Part shown: positions 17,124-26,514 of the stretch, piece by piece
Layout: each line of letters starts with the position of its first letter
How positions within the stretch are numbered: position 1 is the stretch's first letter
Origin: Nitrobacteraceae bacterium AZCC 2146
GTDB lineage: Bacteria; Pseudomonadota; Alphaproteobacteria; Rhizobiales; Xanthobacteraceae
Assembly: GCA_036924855.1 (NCBI GenBank)
Contig: JBAGRP010000001.1
Location: 6,250,001 to 6,314,000 of the forward strand
Reading direction: 5' to 3'
Length of the DNA: 64,000 nucleotides
The notes under the pieces: generated by a model
The model's input: the letters and a program-made list of their open reading frames with translations, nothing else
What the model was told of the DNA's origin: nothing
The model's database searches: none
Made by a program: the position numbers and the translations under genes

Positions 17124-18668
17124 ATGAACGGTGCGGAAAGCCTGGTGCGGACATTGGTCGCGGGCGGCGTGGATGTCTGCTTTTCCAACCCCGGCACCTC
17201 GGAGATGCATTTCGTCGCCGCCCTGGACCGCGTCGAAGGCATGCGCTGCGTGCTCGGCCTGTTCGAAGGCGTGGTGACCGGCGCCGCCGACGGCTACTAC
17301 CGCATGAAGGGCACGCCGGCCTCGACGCTGCTGCATCTCGGCCCCGGCCTCGCCAATGGCCTGGCCAACCTGCACAACGCCAAGAAGGCCAATTCCGGCA
17401 TCGTCAACATCGTCGGCCAGCATGCCGTCTACCACATCGAATACAACGCACCGCTGACCTCGGACATCGAAGGCCTGGCGCGGCCGATGTCGGCCTGGGT
17501 CCGGACCTCGCCGGATGCCAAGTCGGTGGCCAAGGATGGCGCCGCGGCCATCGCCGCCGCCAAGAGCTCGCCGCCGCAGATCGCCACGCTGATCCTGCCG
17601 GCCGACACCGCCTGGGGCGAGGCCGACGGCATCGCAAAGGTGGCCGAAGACAACCAGCGCGTCAGCTATTCGTCGCAGGCGGTGGATGCCGCGGCAAAGG
17701 TGCTCAAATCGGGCGAGTCGACACTGCTGCTGCTCACCGGCAATGCGCTGACCGAGCACGGCCTGGCGCTGGCGGCGCAGATCGCCGGCAAGACCGGCTG
17801 CAAGGTGATGGGCCAGACCTACAATCCGAAGATGGCGCGCGGCCGCGGCCGGTTCGCGATCGATCGCATCCCCTATGTGATCGAGCTGGCGCTGCCGATC
17901 CTGAAGGATTTCCGCCACATCGTGCTGCTCGAAGCCAACGATCCTGTGGCGTTCTTCGCCTATCCGGACAAGCCGAGCATGCTGAAGCCGGAGGGCTGCG
18001 AGGTTCACCGGGTCACGGCGAACGGCGAAAACTCCGTCGCTGCGCTGGAAGCCCTGGCCGGCGCGCTCGGCGCCAAGCCGTCGGACGTCAAGCCGCAGAA
18101 GCTGGTCGAACTGGCCAAGCCGACCGGCGCGCTGACCCACGCCTCGATCGCCCAGGCGATCGCGATGGCGATCCCCGAGAATGCCATCATGGTGGACGAA
18201 TCGCTCACCACCGGCCGCGGCTTCTTCCCCCCGACGGCGGTGGCAGCGCCCCATGACTGGCTGCAGAACATGGGCGGCTCGATCGGCTTCTCGACTCCGG
18301 TCGCGACCGGCGCCGCGGTGGCCTGCCCCGACCGCAAGGTGATCTGCATGGTCGGCGACGGCAGCGCGATGTATACGCTGCAGTCGCTGTGGACCCAGGC
18401 CCGCGAAGGCCTCGACATCACCACCATCGTGTTCGCCAACCGCAAGTATCAAATCCTGCTCGGCGAATTCAACGGCGTCGGCGCCGGCGAACCCGGCCAG
18501 CGCGCCCTCGACATGCTCAACCTCGATCGCCCGGCGCTGGACTGGGTCTCGCTCGCCAAGGGCATGGGCGTGCCCGCGCGCTCGGTCGCGACAGCCGACG
18601 ATTTCAACAAGGCGCTGGCAGATGCGATGGCCGAGAAGGGTCCGAAGCTGATCGAAGTGCTGATGTAG
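17124..18668 (+). CDS. Acetolactate-synthase-like thiamine-diphosphate enzyme
   Basis: A 514-residue ThDP enzyme with the three domains of the acetolactate synthase/decarboxylase superfamily. The N-terminus carries CFSNPGTSEMHF and the catalytic glutamate in GLFEGVVTGAADGYYR; the C-terminal cofactor motif is GDGSAMYTLQSLWTQ followed by FANRKYQIL. It is shorter than anabolic IlvB and lacks a neighbouring small subunit, so it is unlikely to be the branched-chain enzyme. The N-terminal SNPGT is closer to decarboxylase-type members. The substrate is unknown. A strong terminator follows 25 bp after the stop, making it a single-gene unit. Confidence 0.82.
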   Translation: MNGAESLVRTLVAGGVDVCFSNPGTSEMHFVAALDRVEGMRCVLGLFEGVVTGAADGYYRMKGTPASTLLHLGPGLANGLANLHNAKKANSGIVNIVGQHAVYHIEYNAPLTSDIEGLARPMSAWVRTSPDAKSVAKDGAAAIAAAKSSPPQIATLILPADTAWGEADGIAKVAEDNQRVSYSSQAVDAAAKVLKSGESTLLLLTGNALTEHGLALAAQIAGKTGCKVMGQTYNPKMARGRGRFAIDRIPYVIELALPILKDFRHIVLLEANDPVAFFAYPDKPSMLKPEGCEVHRVTANGENSVAALEALAGALGAKPSDVKPQKLVELAKPTGALTHASIAQAIAMAIPENAIMVDESLTTGRGFFPPTAVAAPHDWLQNMGGSIGFSTPVATGAAVACPDRKVICMVGDGSAMYTLQSLWTQAREGLDITTIVFANRKYQILLGEFNGVGAGEPGQRALDMLNLDRPALDWVSLAKGMGVPARSVATADDFNKALADAMAEKGPKLIEVLM

Positions 18669-18692
18669 GAAAGCGGAGTGCGCTAAAAAACA

Positions 18693-18724
18693 CAAAGGCT
18701 CCGGATTGCTCCGGAGCCTTTGTT
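18693..18724 (+). terminator. Intrinsic terminator after the ThDP gene
   Basis: CAAAGGCTCCGGA (18693-18705) and TCCGGAGCCTTTG (18710-18722) form a perfect 13-bp stem with a TTGC loop, followed by TT. A run of A precedes it, so it could work in both directions. Confidence 0.85.
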
Positions 18725-18844
18725 GCCGAAGGCGCATCCAACCCCTTTGGCCACCGCCGTCCTGTCGGTGCCGATCCGGCTTCTGCATTGCAAGATGTCC
18801 GAAATCGAACAGACAAGACCTCGCGGCGCCGGGCATAAGGCGGC

Positions 18845-19012
18845 ATGGGACGGAACCGTTGGGACGACGAACAGGTCGAACCCCTGAAGGGGCTGATTGC
18901 GCGCAAGCTCAGCAGTCCGTTCCCCGGCATTCGTGAAACCAGGGCGCGGCAAAAAGCCAAGACCGAAAAAGCGAAAACCGAGGAAGCCGGGCGAAAGGTA
19001 TCGTTGCGTTGA
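18845..19012 (+). CDS. Small basic protein of unknown function
   Basis: A 55-codon frame, MGRNRWDDEQVEPLKGLI at the N-terminus and a lysine/alanine/glutamate-rich helical tail (KAKTEKAKTEEAGRKV). It is too short for domain recognition. Its stop overlaps the next small gene as TTGA, the compact arrangement of a co-translated pair, and this is the main evidence that it is real. No clear ribosome site precedes the ATG. Confidence 0.4.
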   Translation: MGRNRWDDEQVEPLKGLIARKLSSPFPGIRETRARQKAKTEKAKTEEAGRKVSLR

Positions 19013-19239
19013 GCAGGGCTATCGAGCAGATCGTGGCAGCCTATGTCGACCTGGGCCAGTTGAGCTCGCTGCAGGATCTGAAAGCGCATCGCGAGAAGCT
19101 GGCAGCAGGCATTCGCGACAGGGCCGACTTCGATTTCGGCGTGCTGCTTGGCCAGATCGACGATGATATCAACGAGATCGAAGCAGGCATCCGCCGCTTG
19201 CGCGCGCTGACGGAAGCAAGGCTCGCGGCGGATTTCTGA
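19009..19239 (+). CDS. Small helical protein of unknown function
   Basis: A 76-residue acidic/helical protein, MSRAIEQIVAAYVDLGQL at the start and EIEAGIRRLRALTEARLA near the end. The TTG start overlaps the previous stop and has GAAAGG about ten bases upstream. Similar short proteins of this style occur in Bradyrhizobium genomes as I recall, but no function is known. It ends four bases before the stop of the convergent AraC-family gene. Confidence 0.5.
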   Translation: MSRAIEQIVAAYVDLGQLSSLQDLKAHREKLAAGIRDRADFDFGVLLGQIDDDINEIEAGIRRLRALTEARLAADF

Positions 19240-19242
19240 GGG

Positions 19243-20124
19243 CTACTCCGCCATTGCCGGCGCCGTGTGTTCGCTCCAGCGCAGATAGTCGCGCGGCGAG
19301 ATGCCCATGGAGCGGCGGAACATGGCGCTGAAGGCGCTCGGGCTGTCGTAGCCGAGATCGAGCGCGACTGACGTGACGGGCTCGCGCAGGGTGAGGCGCG
19401 ACAGCGCTTCCATCAGCCGCACCTGCTGGCGCCATTCTGCGAAGCTCATGCCGGTCTCGCGGCGAAACAACCGCGTCAACGTGCGGCGTCCCAGGCCGCC
19501 GAGCTGCGACCAGGATTCCAGATCCTGGTTGTTGCCGGGATCGCGCAGGATCGCTTCACAGATTCTGGCGAGGCGGCGGTCCTGCGGCATCGGCGCCCGC
19601 AGCGGCACCGCCGGCATGCGGCCGATCTCGGCCAGCATCAATTCCATGATCTGGCCCTCGCGGCCGTCCTCGTCATATTCGACCGGAAAGGTGACGGCCT
19701 CGTTGATCAGCGCGCGCACCAGAGAGGAGACCGCGATCAGGCGGCAGGTCTTTGGCAAAGCGGTGGCGGCGGCGGGTTCGACATAGAGCGTGCGCAGCTG
19801 CACCGTTCCCCAGCAGCGGCTTTGATGTATCACGCCGGGCGGGATCCACAGTGCATGCTGCGGCGAGACGGTCCAGCTACCGCCTTCGGTGATCACGGTC
19901 ATGACACCGGTCAGGCTGTGCAGGAACTGGGCGCGGCGGTGGCTGTGACGGACCCCGACGCCGCCGGAGGAGAATTCGGCGGCCATCGCCACCACCGGGC
20001 GCTCCGCGCTTTGCAGCGCGTCGGCCTGCCGGCCGCTGGCCTCGAAGCCGGAAAAGCTCACCATGGCGGGCGGCGCGGCGCGCCGGTGCGGCATGTCAGA
20101 CGAAATTGAAGAGATATGGCCCAT
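19243..20124 (-). CDS. AraC family transcriptional regulator with cupin sensor
   Basis: A 293-residue regulator. An N-terminal cupin-like half (HSHRRAQFLHSLTGVMTVIT, then LWIPPGVIHQSRCW) is followed by a C-terminal AraC double helix-turn-helix. Within it are LESWSQLGGLGRRTLTRLFRRETG and the second-helix VALDLGYDSPSAFSAMFRRSMG. This two-part layout is typical of single-effector AraC activators. The ATG chosen has AGGAT 13 bases upstream; another ATG ten codons later is possible. It is divergent from the GhrA-type reductase and ABC importer genes, which are its likeliest targets. Confidence 0.88.
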   Translation of the reverse strand: MGHISSISSDMPHRRAAPPAMVSFSGFEASGRQADALQSAERPVVAMAAEFSSGGVGVRHSHRRAQFLHSLTGVMTVITEGGSWTVSPQHALWIPPGVIHQSRCWGTVQLRTLYVEPAAATALPKTCRLIAVSSLVRALINEAVTFPVEYDEDGREGQIMELMLAEIGRMPAVPLRAPMPQDRRLARICEAILRDPGNNQDLESWSQLGGLGRRTLTRLFRRETGMSFAEWRQQVRLMEALSRLTLREPVTSVALDLGYDSPSAFSAMFRRSMGISPRDYLRWSEHTAPAMAE

Positions 20125-20270
20125 ACGCGATGAATCCTGACCCGGTGGAGACGGAGTTGACGCGCCGGCATCGTACACCTCGGGTGAGGGATTGCGCGCG
20201 CCACGTCCAGACGTCAGGCATTCCCAAAGCAGACTTCATGCCAATGGCCGGAAATGGAACGCTATATTCG

Positions 20271-21200
20271 ATGACACGCATTACTCTGATGACCAGCCTG
20301 TCCAGCCGGATGACCTTTCTGGACGACCATCTGAAGCGCGCCGTTCCCGACGCGGTCGTGACCCACTGGCCGGAGACGGGCGCGCTGGATGGTGAAATCG
20401 TGGTGTGCTGGAAACCGCCGGCGGGCGTGATGGCGGCGATGCCGAATTTGCGGCTGATTCATTCGATCGCCGCGGGCGTCGACAATGTGCTCTCGGACGC
20501 CAGCCTGCCGGCGTTGCCGGTATGCCGCATCGTCGATCCGAACCTTGCATCCGCGATGGCGGAATATGTGCTGTGGGGAACGCTGTATTTTCACCGCGAT
20601 TTCGATCGCGTTGCAGCCAATGCCCGCACCGGCCATTGGCACCGCTATGACCAGGCCGCGGCAGCCGACAAGCGCGTCGGCATTTTGGGACTTGGCACCC
20701 TCGGCGTCGAGGCGGCGCGGCTCTTGAAATCGGTCGATTACACGGTGTCGGGCTGGTCGCGCTCGCCGAAGCGGGTCGATGGTGTGGAGGTCTATGCCGG
20801 TGACGACGCTCTCGATCCATTTCTGTCGCAAACCGATATTCTGGTCTGCCTGCTGCCGCTGACGTCGGCGACAGCGGGAATCCTGAACGCAAAACGCTTC
20901 GCGCAGCTTCCCAGGGATGCGGCGCTGATCCTGTGCAGTCGTGGCGAGCATCTGGTTGTTGATGATCTCATCGCGTCGTTGCGATCGGGCCATTTGCGCG
21001 GCGCCATCCTCGACGTCTTCGATCAGGAGCCGCTGCTGCCGGACAATCCGCTGTGGACCGAGCCGGGCATTCTGGTGACACCGCACATGGCCGGGCTGGC
21101 GAAGCCGCGCGTGATCGCGGACCAGATCGCGGAAAATATCCGCCGCCTGAAGGCGGGAGAAGACCTGCTCAATGGCGTCGATCCCGCCCACGGCTATTGA
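20271..21200 (+). CDS. ghrA: Glyoxylate/hydroxypyruvate reductase A-type dehydrogenase
   Basis: A 309-residue D-2-hydroxyacid dehydrogenase that follows Escherichia coli GhrA in layout. The NAD(P) motif is GILGLGTLGVEAARLL, and the catalytic arginine is in LCSRGEHLVVDDL, the glutamate in DVFDQEPL and the histidine in VTPHMAG. The ending GVDPAHGY matches the GhrA C-terminus (VDRARGY). It reduces glyoxylate and hydroxypyruvate in the family. I chose the ATG giving MTRITLMTSL; a longer frame upstream overlaps the divergent regulator and is low in family character. It may be the first gene of a unit with the downstream ABC importer, 150 bp away. Confidence 0.85.
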   Translation: MTRITLMTSLSSRMTFLDDHLKRAVPDAVVTHWPETGALDGEIVVCWKPPAGVMAAMPNLRLIHSIAAGVDNVLSDASLPALPVCRIVDPNLASAMAEYVLWGTLYFHRDFDRVAANARTGHWHRYDQAAAADKRVGILGLGTLGVEAARLLKSVDYTVSGWSRSPKRVDGVEVYAGDDALDPFLSQTDILVCLLPLTSATAGILNAKRFAQLPRDAALILCSRGEHLVVDDLIASLRSGHLRGAILDVFDQEPLLPDNPLWTEPGILVTPHMAGLAKPRVIADQIAENIRRLKAGEDLLNGVDPAHGY

Positions 21201-21352
21201 CCGCGAAAGCTGCATCGCCGAACTGCAGACGGCCCGATCGCGACGATTGTCGGCCCGAGGTCGGCGGCGGTCCCGATTTTGCAAGAACATCCTGACCTGT
21301 CCGCACGCGCGAGCGCGAGGGGCATTTCGACATCAATCCACGAGGTATGGGC

Positions 21353-22942
21353 ATGAACAGACGTGAATTCGCCAGGCTGATGGCGTTGACAGGCGTGGCC
21401 GCTGGCGCCGGCATCCCGCTTGGCCTGACCCGCGCTGCCGGCCAGACCAAGGGCGGCACCCTCAACACGATCATCCAGCCCGAGCCGCCGATTCTCGTCA
21501 CGGCGCTGAACCAGCAGCAGCCGACACTGACCTTGGGCGGCAAGATCTATGAGAGCCTGCTGCGCTACGGCACCGACCTGAAGCCGCTGCCCGGCCTTGC
21601 GGAATCCTGGACGGTGTCGCCGGATGGCCTGACCTACACCTTCAAGCTGTTCCCGAAGATTACCTTCCACGACGGTCACCCGCTGACCTCCGAAGACGTG
21701 GTGTTCTCGGTGATGAAGGTGCTGACCGAGACCCATGCGCGTGCGCGCGGCACGTTCCTGCGCATCGACAAGGCCGAAGCTCCCGATCCGCTCACTGTGG
21801 TGTTCACGCTGAAGACGCCGTTCGCGCCGTTCCTCAATTCGTTCGACTGCACCACCGCGCCGATCCTGCCGAAGCACGTCTATGACGGCACCGACTTCCG
21901 CAAGAACCCCGCCAATGCGCAGGCGATCGGCAGTGGCCCGTTCAAGCTGAAGGAGTGGGTGAAGGGCTCGCACATTCATCTCGTCAAGCACGAGGGCTAC
22001 TACCGCGCTGGTGAGCCGCATCTCGACGAGATCATCTATCGCGTGATCCCCGATGCCGCATCGCGCTCCGTCGCGCTCGAGCAGGGCACCGTGCAGCTGA
22101 CGCAGTGGACCGACGTCGAGCTGTTCGATGTGGCGCGGCTGTCGAAGCTGCCGAATCTGGAAATGACCACCAAGGGCTACGAGTTCTTCGCGCCGCATTT
22201 CTGGCTGGAAATGAACAACCGCGTCGCGCCGATGAACGACAAGCGCTTCCGCCAGGCGGTGATGTATGCGATCGACCGCAAGGCGATGCTGAACCGGGTG
22301 TTCTTCGGTCTCGGCAAGGTCGCCACCGGGCCGGTGTCGTCGAAGACGCGGTTCTACGAGAAGAACGTCAAGGATTACGATTTCTCGATCGACAAATCGA
22401 AGGCGCTGCTCGACGAGATGGGCCTCAAGCCCGGCGAAGGCGGCAAGCGCGTCAGCATCAAGTTCCTGGTGCCGCCTTACGGCGAACTCTGGCAACGCTC
22501 GGCGGAATTCTTGCGGCAGTCGCTGTCGCGCGTCGGCATCGACCTGCAGCTGGTCGGCCTCGATCTCGCCGGCTGGGCCGAAAAGAGCAGCAACTGGGAT
22601 TTCGAGATGACCACCAACCTGCTGTACCAGTTCGGCGATCCCGCGCTCGGCGTGTCGCGCAGCTACATCACGGCGAACATCCGCAAGGGCATCCTGTTCT
22701 CCAACGTTGCCGGCTATTCCAATCCGGAAGTCGACAGGCTGTTCGAGGCTGCCGCGGTCGAGACCGTCGATGCCAAGCGGCAGGAACTGTATTCGGCCGT
22801 GCAGAAGATCCTGGTCGATGACGTCCCGATGGCCTGGCTGATCGAGCAGGACTTCCCGAACTTCTACGACAAGAAGCTGAAGAACGTCATCACCACCGGC
22901 ATCGGCGTGCACGAGACATTCGGAACGGTCACGCTCGGATGA
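21353..22942 (+). CDS. ABC transporter substrate-binding protein (SBP family 5), Tat-exported
   Basis: A 529-residue periplasmic binding protein for a peptide/nickel/opine-type importer. The N-terminus MNRREFARLMALTG is a twin-arginine signal followed by a hydrophobic stretch. The family-5 signature appears as YESLLRYGTDLKPLPGLAESW and TFKLFPKITFHDGHPLTSEDVVFS. GAGG lies at suitable spacing for this ATG; an ATG two codons earlier is also in frame. The next permease gene overlaps its stop by ATGA. The ligand is not readable from sequence, but Dpp/Opp-type substrates (short peptides or opines) are expected. Confidence 0.9.
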   Translation: MNRREFARLMALTGVAAGAGIPLGLTRAAGQTKGGTLNTIIQPEPPILVTALNQQQPTLTLGGKIYESLLRYGTDLKPLPGLAESWTVSPDGLTYTFKLFPKITFHDGHPLTSEDVVFSVMKVLTETHARARGTFLRIDKAEAPDPLTVVFTLKTPFAPFLNSFDCTTAPILPKHVYDGTDFRKNPANAQAIGSGPFKLKEWVKGSHIHLVKHEGYYRAGEPHLDEIIYRVIPDAASRSVALEQGTVQLTQWTDVELFDVARLSKLPNLEMTTKGYEFFAPHFWLEMNNRVAPMNDKRFRQAVMYAIDRKAMLNRVFFGLGKVATGPVSSKTRFYEKNVKDYDFSIDKSKALLDEMGLKPGEGGKRVSIKFLVPPYGELWQRSAEFLRQSLSRVGIDLQLVGLDLAGWAEKSSNWDFEMTTNLLYQFGDPALGVSRSYITANIRKGILFSNVAGYSNPEVDRLFEAAAVETVDAKRQELYSAVQKILVDDVPMAWLIEQDFPNFYDKKLKNVITTGIGVHETFGTVTLG

Positions 22943-23961
22943 GCATGATCGCTGTCAACGCAAAGGGCGGACGCGGATTTTCTTTCGCGTTCGCCGTGGC
23001 GAACTGGGTGGCCAGGCTGGTGGCAGTCGTGCTGGTCATCGCGACGTTCAACTTCATTCTGGTGCATGCCGCACCCGGCGATCCCGCGCAGGTCATCGCC
23101 GGGCAGAGCGGATCGTCGGACGAAAAGCTGCTGGCGTCGCTGCGTGCCGAATACGGTCTCGACAAGCCCTACATCATCCAGCTTGCCACCTATCTGAAGC
23201 GCGTGGTGACGCTGGATCTCGGCTATTCCTATCGCCAGCAAAAGCCGGTGCTCTCGCTGCTCAGCGAACGCATGCCGGCGACGCTGCTGCTGACCGGCAC
23301 TGCGTTCCTGCTGGCGTTGTTCGCGGGCATCCTGCTCGGCACGCTGGCCGGTATCCGCGCTGGCAAGTGGTCGGACACGCTGCTGACGGTGGTGTCGCTG
23401 CTGCTCTATGCAATGCCGGTGTTCTGGCTCGGCCTGATGCTGGTGCTGCTGTTCTCGGTGCAACTGAACTGGCTGCCGGCGTTCGGCTACGTCACCATCG
23501 GCGTGTCGATGACGCCGCTGGAGCGCGCGCTCGATATCACCAGGCATCTGACGCTGCCGGGCCTGTCGCTCGCCGCGGTGTACCTCGCGATCTATGCGCG
23601 GTTGATGCGCTCGTCGGTCATCGAGGTGATGCATCAGGATTTCATCAAGACCGCGCGCGCCAAGGGCCTGAAGCAGGGCCGCATCATCGCCCGCCATGTG
23701 CTGCGCAACGCGATCCTGCCGGTGGTCACCGTCGCCGGCATGCAGGCCGGCGCGCTGGTCGGGGGCGCCGTGGTGGTCGAGACCGTGTTCGCCTGGCCCG
23801 GCCTGGGGCGGCTGACCTATGACGCCGTCCTGCAGCGCGACTATCCCGTCATGCTCGGCATCTTCCTGGTGATGTCGGTGATCGTGATCGTGCTCAACCT
23901 GGTGACCGATGCGATCTACCGGATGATCGATCCGCGCGTCACCTCGCATTCAGCGTCCTGA
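22939..23961 (+). CDS. ABC transporter permease, DppB/OppB type
   Basis: A 340-residue inner-membrane permease with about six transmembrane helices. After the first helix it has FILVHAAPGDPAQVIAG, and it carries the EAA-type cytoplasmic loop (SSVIEVMHQDFIKTARAKGLK) that contacts the ATPase. The C-terminal FAWPGLGRLTYDAVLQRDYPV is a strong DppB signature. Translation is coupled to the binding-protein gene by a 4-bp overlap. Confidence 0.92.
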   Translation: MSMIAVNAKGGRGFSFAFAVANWVARLVAVVLVIATFNFILVHAAPGDPAQVIAGQSGSSDEKLLASLRAEYGLDKPYIIQLATYLKRVVTLDLGYSYRQQKPVLSLLSERMPATLLLTGTAFLLALFAGILLGTLAGIRAGKWSDTLLTVVSLLLYAMPVFWLGLMLVLLFSVQLNWLPAFGYVTIGVSMTPLERALDITRHLTLPGLSLAAVYLAIYARLMRSSVIEVMHQDFIKTARAKGLKQGRIIARHVLRNAILPVVTVAGMQAGALVGGAVVVETVFAWPGLGRLTYDAVLQRDYPVMLGIFLVMSVIVIVLNLVTDAIYRMIDPRVTSHSAS

Positions 23962-23976
23962 ACGGAGAGCTCCGCC

Positions 23977-24813
23977 ATGGACACGCTCAAGGTTTTCCTG
24001 CGACGCCCCAGCGGTGTGATCGGCCTGATCTTTCTGATCGTCATCGTCGCGCTGGCGGTGCTGGCGCCGTACCTCTTTCCCGACGATCCCTGGGACATGG
24101 CCGGTGCACCGTTCCAGCCGCCACTGAGTCCGGAATTGCCGCTCGGCTCCGACATGCTCGGCCGCAACATCGCGGCCGGCATCGTCTATGGCGCGCGGGT
24201 GTCGCTGACCATTGGCCTGGCCTCGACGCTGGCCGCGGTGTTCATCGGCGTGCTGGTCGGCGCCATCGCCGGCTATTGGGGCGGCAAGATCGACGACATC
24301 ATGATGCGCGTCACCGAGCTGTTCCAGACGATTCCCGGATTCATCCTCGCCATCCTGCTGGTGGCCACCTTGGGGCCGACGTTGACCAATGTGATCTTCG
24401 CCATTGCCGCGGTGAGCTGGCCGCCGCTGGCGCGGCTGACGCGTGCGGAATTCCTGCGGCTGCGCGGCCGGGAATTCGTTCAGGCCGCGGTCTGCCAGGG
24501 ACAGGCACCGCTCGCGGTGGTGCTGCGACACATTCTTCCCAACGCGATCTCGCCGATCATCGTCACGGGCTCGCTGACCATCGCCACCGCGATCCTGATC
24601 GAGAGCGCGCTGAGCTTCATGGGGCTCGGCGATCCCAACCTGATGTCGTGGGGGTTCATGGTGGGCTCGGCGCGCTCGGTCATTCGGCAGGCGTGGTGGA
24701 TGAGCGTGTTTCCCGGCGTCGCGATTTTGCTCACCGTGCTCGCCATCAATCTGGTCGGCGAAGGTCTCAACGACACGCTGAACCCGCGCATCTCCCGCAA
24801 GCGGCAGCACTGA
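23977..24813 (+). CDS. ABC transporter permease, DppC/OppC type
   Basis: A 278-residue permease forming the second membrane subunit. It begins with a short cytoplasmic segment (LRRPSGVIGLIFLIVIVALAV) and has the LPLGSDMLGRNIAAGIVYGAR motif typical of DppC. The EAA loop is LRGREFVQAAVCQGQ, and ESALSFMGLGDPNLMSWG marks the C-terminal part. It overlaps the ATPase gene start by one base (TGATG), so the importer genes are one operon. Confidence 0.92.
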   Translation: MDTLKVFLRRPSGVIGLIFLIVIVALAVLAPYLFPDDPWDMAGAPFQPPLSPELPLGSDMLGRNIAAGIVYGARVSLTIGLASTLAAVFIGVLVGAIAGYWGGKIDDIMMRVTELFQTIPGFILAILLVATLGPTLTNVIFAIAAVSWPPLARLTRAEFLRLRGREFVQAAVCQGQAPLAVVLRHILPNAISPIIVTGSLTIATAILIESALSFMGLGDPNLMSWGFMVGSARSVIRQAWWMSVFPGVAILLTVLAINLVGEGLNDTLNPRISRKRQH

Positions 24814-26471
24814 TGACCCAGCAAACCCTTCTTGCGATCGAGAACCTTTCGATTAGCCTCCCGCAAGGGGCCGATCGCGCCTTCGCCATCGAGGGCGTTT
24901 CGCTCAACGTGAAGCGCAACGAGATCGTCTGCCTGGTCGGCGAGTCCGGTTCGGGCAAGTCGATGACCGCGCATGCGATCCTGCGGCTGCTGCCGGACGA
25001 AGTCCGCATCGCCACCGGCGCCGTCAAGTTCAACGGCAACGATATTGCCAGGACCGACGAAGCCGGGATGCGAAACCTGCGCGGCGGCGAAATCTCGATG
25101 ATCTTCCAGGAGCCGCTCAGTGCGCTCAATCCGTTGACGCGGGTGGGCCAGCAGATCGCGGAATCCATCATCACCCATACCAAGCCGGTGCCCTCTAGCG
25201 AGGCCGTCGATGCCCGCGTGCAGGAGTTGATCGCGGCGGTCGGCCTGCCGGATCCGGTGGCGCTGGCGCGCAGCTATCCGTTCCAGCTGTCCGGCGGCCA
25301 GCGCCAGCGCATCATGATCGCGATGGCGATGGCCAACAATCCGGCGCTGCTGCTGGCGGACGAGCCGACCACCGCGCTCGACGTCACCACGCAGAAGCAG
25401 ATTCTGGCGCTGGTGAAGAAGCTGCAGACCGAGCGCGGTATGGGCGTGCTGCTGATCACCCATGATTTCGGCGTGGTCGCCGATGTCGCCGACCGCGTCG
25501 TGGTGATGCGCAACGGCCGCGTCGTCGAGCAGGGCACGGTCGACGAGGTGCTGCGCCACCCGAAGGACGACTACACCAAGAGCCTGATCGCCGCCGTGCC
25601 GGGCGCGCGCAAGCTGGACAGCGGCAATCGCCAGATCGGCACCGAACCGCTGCTCGATGCCGTCGGCCTCAGCAAGACCTTTGTGACCCGCCAAGGCCTG
25701 TTCCTGCCGCCGCGGCGCACCGCGGCGGTGCAGAACATCTCGCTGAGCCTGAAGGCCAGGGAAACCATCGCCATCGTCGGCGAATCCGGCTCCGGCAAGT
25801 CGACACTCGGGCGCATGATCATGCGGCTGATCGAGCCCGACATCGGCTCGGTGCATTTCGGCGGCGCCGACCTGCTGGCGCAGCGCGGCGCGCGGCTGCG
25901 TGCGATGCGCCGAAAGATCCAGATCGTGTTCCAGGATCCGTTCGCGGCGCTCGATCCGCGCCAGAAGGTCGGCGACGCCATCGCGCGCGGGCCGATGGCC
26001 TATGGCATGTCGAAGGCCGAGGCGATGCTTGACGCCAAACGCCTGCTCGCCCGCGTCGGGCTGCAAGAGAGTGCGATCAACCGCTATCCGCACGAATTCT
26101 CCGGCGGCCAGCGGCAGCGCATCTGCATCTCGCGCGCGCTCGCCTTGAAGCCGCTGGTGCTGGTCGCCGACGAGGCGGTCTCGGCGCTCGATGTCTCCGT
26201 GCAGTCGCACATCCTGGCGCTGCTGGCCGAGCTGCGCGAGGAGATGAACCTGGCGATGATCTTCATCACTCACGATCTGCGCGTCGCCGCCGAGATCGCC
26301 GACCGCATCATCGTGATGCGCCGCGGCGAGATCGTCGAGCAGGGCGAGACGCAGAAGATTTTCCAGAACCCGAGCGACGCCTATACCCGCGCGCTGCTGG
26401 ATGCGATCCCGGGGCGGGGGATGTTTGCGGGGCCGGGCAGTGCCAGGCAGGCGGACGCGTTGACGGCGTGA
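24813..26471 (+). CDS. Fused double ATP-binding subunit of Dpp/Opp-type importer
   Basis: A 552-residue fusion of two ATPases (DppD-DppF order). Each half has Walker A GESGSGKS (near residues 45 and 325), a signature [14 protein letters not shown] or [14 protein letters not shown], and Walker [12 protein letters not shown] or [11 protein letters not shown]. The oligopeptide-transporter C-terminal extension ([32 protein letters not shown]) follows each. A single chain can therefore power the heterodimeric permease, as in GsiA/YejF. Walker B of the second half reads ADEAV instead of ADEPV, a mild departure that keeps the catalytic Glu. Confidence 0.92.
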   Translation: MTQQTLLAIENLSISLPQGADRAFAIEGVSLNVKRNEIVCLVGESGSGKSMTAHAILRLLPDEVRIATGAVKFNGNDIARTDEAGMRNLRGGEISMIFQEPLSALNPLTRVGQQIAESIITHTKPVPSSEAVDARVQELIAAVGLPDPVALARSYPFQLSGGQRQRIMIAMAMANNPALLLADEPTTALDVTTQKQILALVKKLQTERGMGVLLITHDFGVVADVADRVVVMRNGRVVEQGTVDEVLRHPKDDYTKSLIAAVPGARKLDSGNRQIGTEPLLDAVGLSKTFVTRQGLFLPPRRTAAVQNISLSLKARETIAIVGESGSGKSTLGRMIMRLIEPDIGSVHFGGADLLAQRGARLRAMRRKIQIVFQDPFAALDPRQKVGDAIARGPMAYGMSKAEAMLDAKRLLARVGLQESAINRYPHEFSGGQRQRICISRALALKPLVLVADEAVSALDVSVQSHILALLAELREEMNLAMIFITHDLRVAAEIADRIIVMRRGEIVEQGETQKIFQNPSDAYTRALLDAIPGRGMFAGPGSARQADALTA

Positions 26472-26514
26472 TATAGCTGGCGCGCCAGCAAATGACCGAT
26501 ATTCTGCGCACGGC

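Noticed and set aside
16983-18836. A 617-codon minus-strand frame
   Set aside because: It is antisense to the ThDP enzyme and lacks family features.
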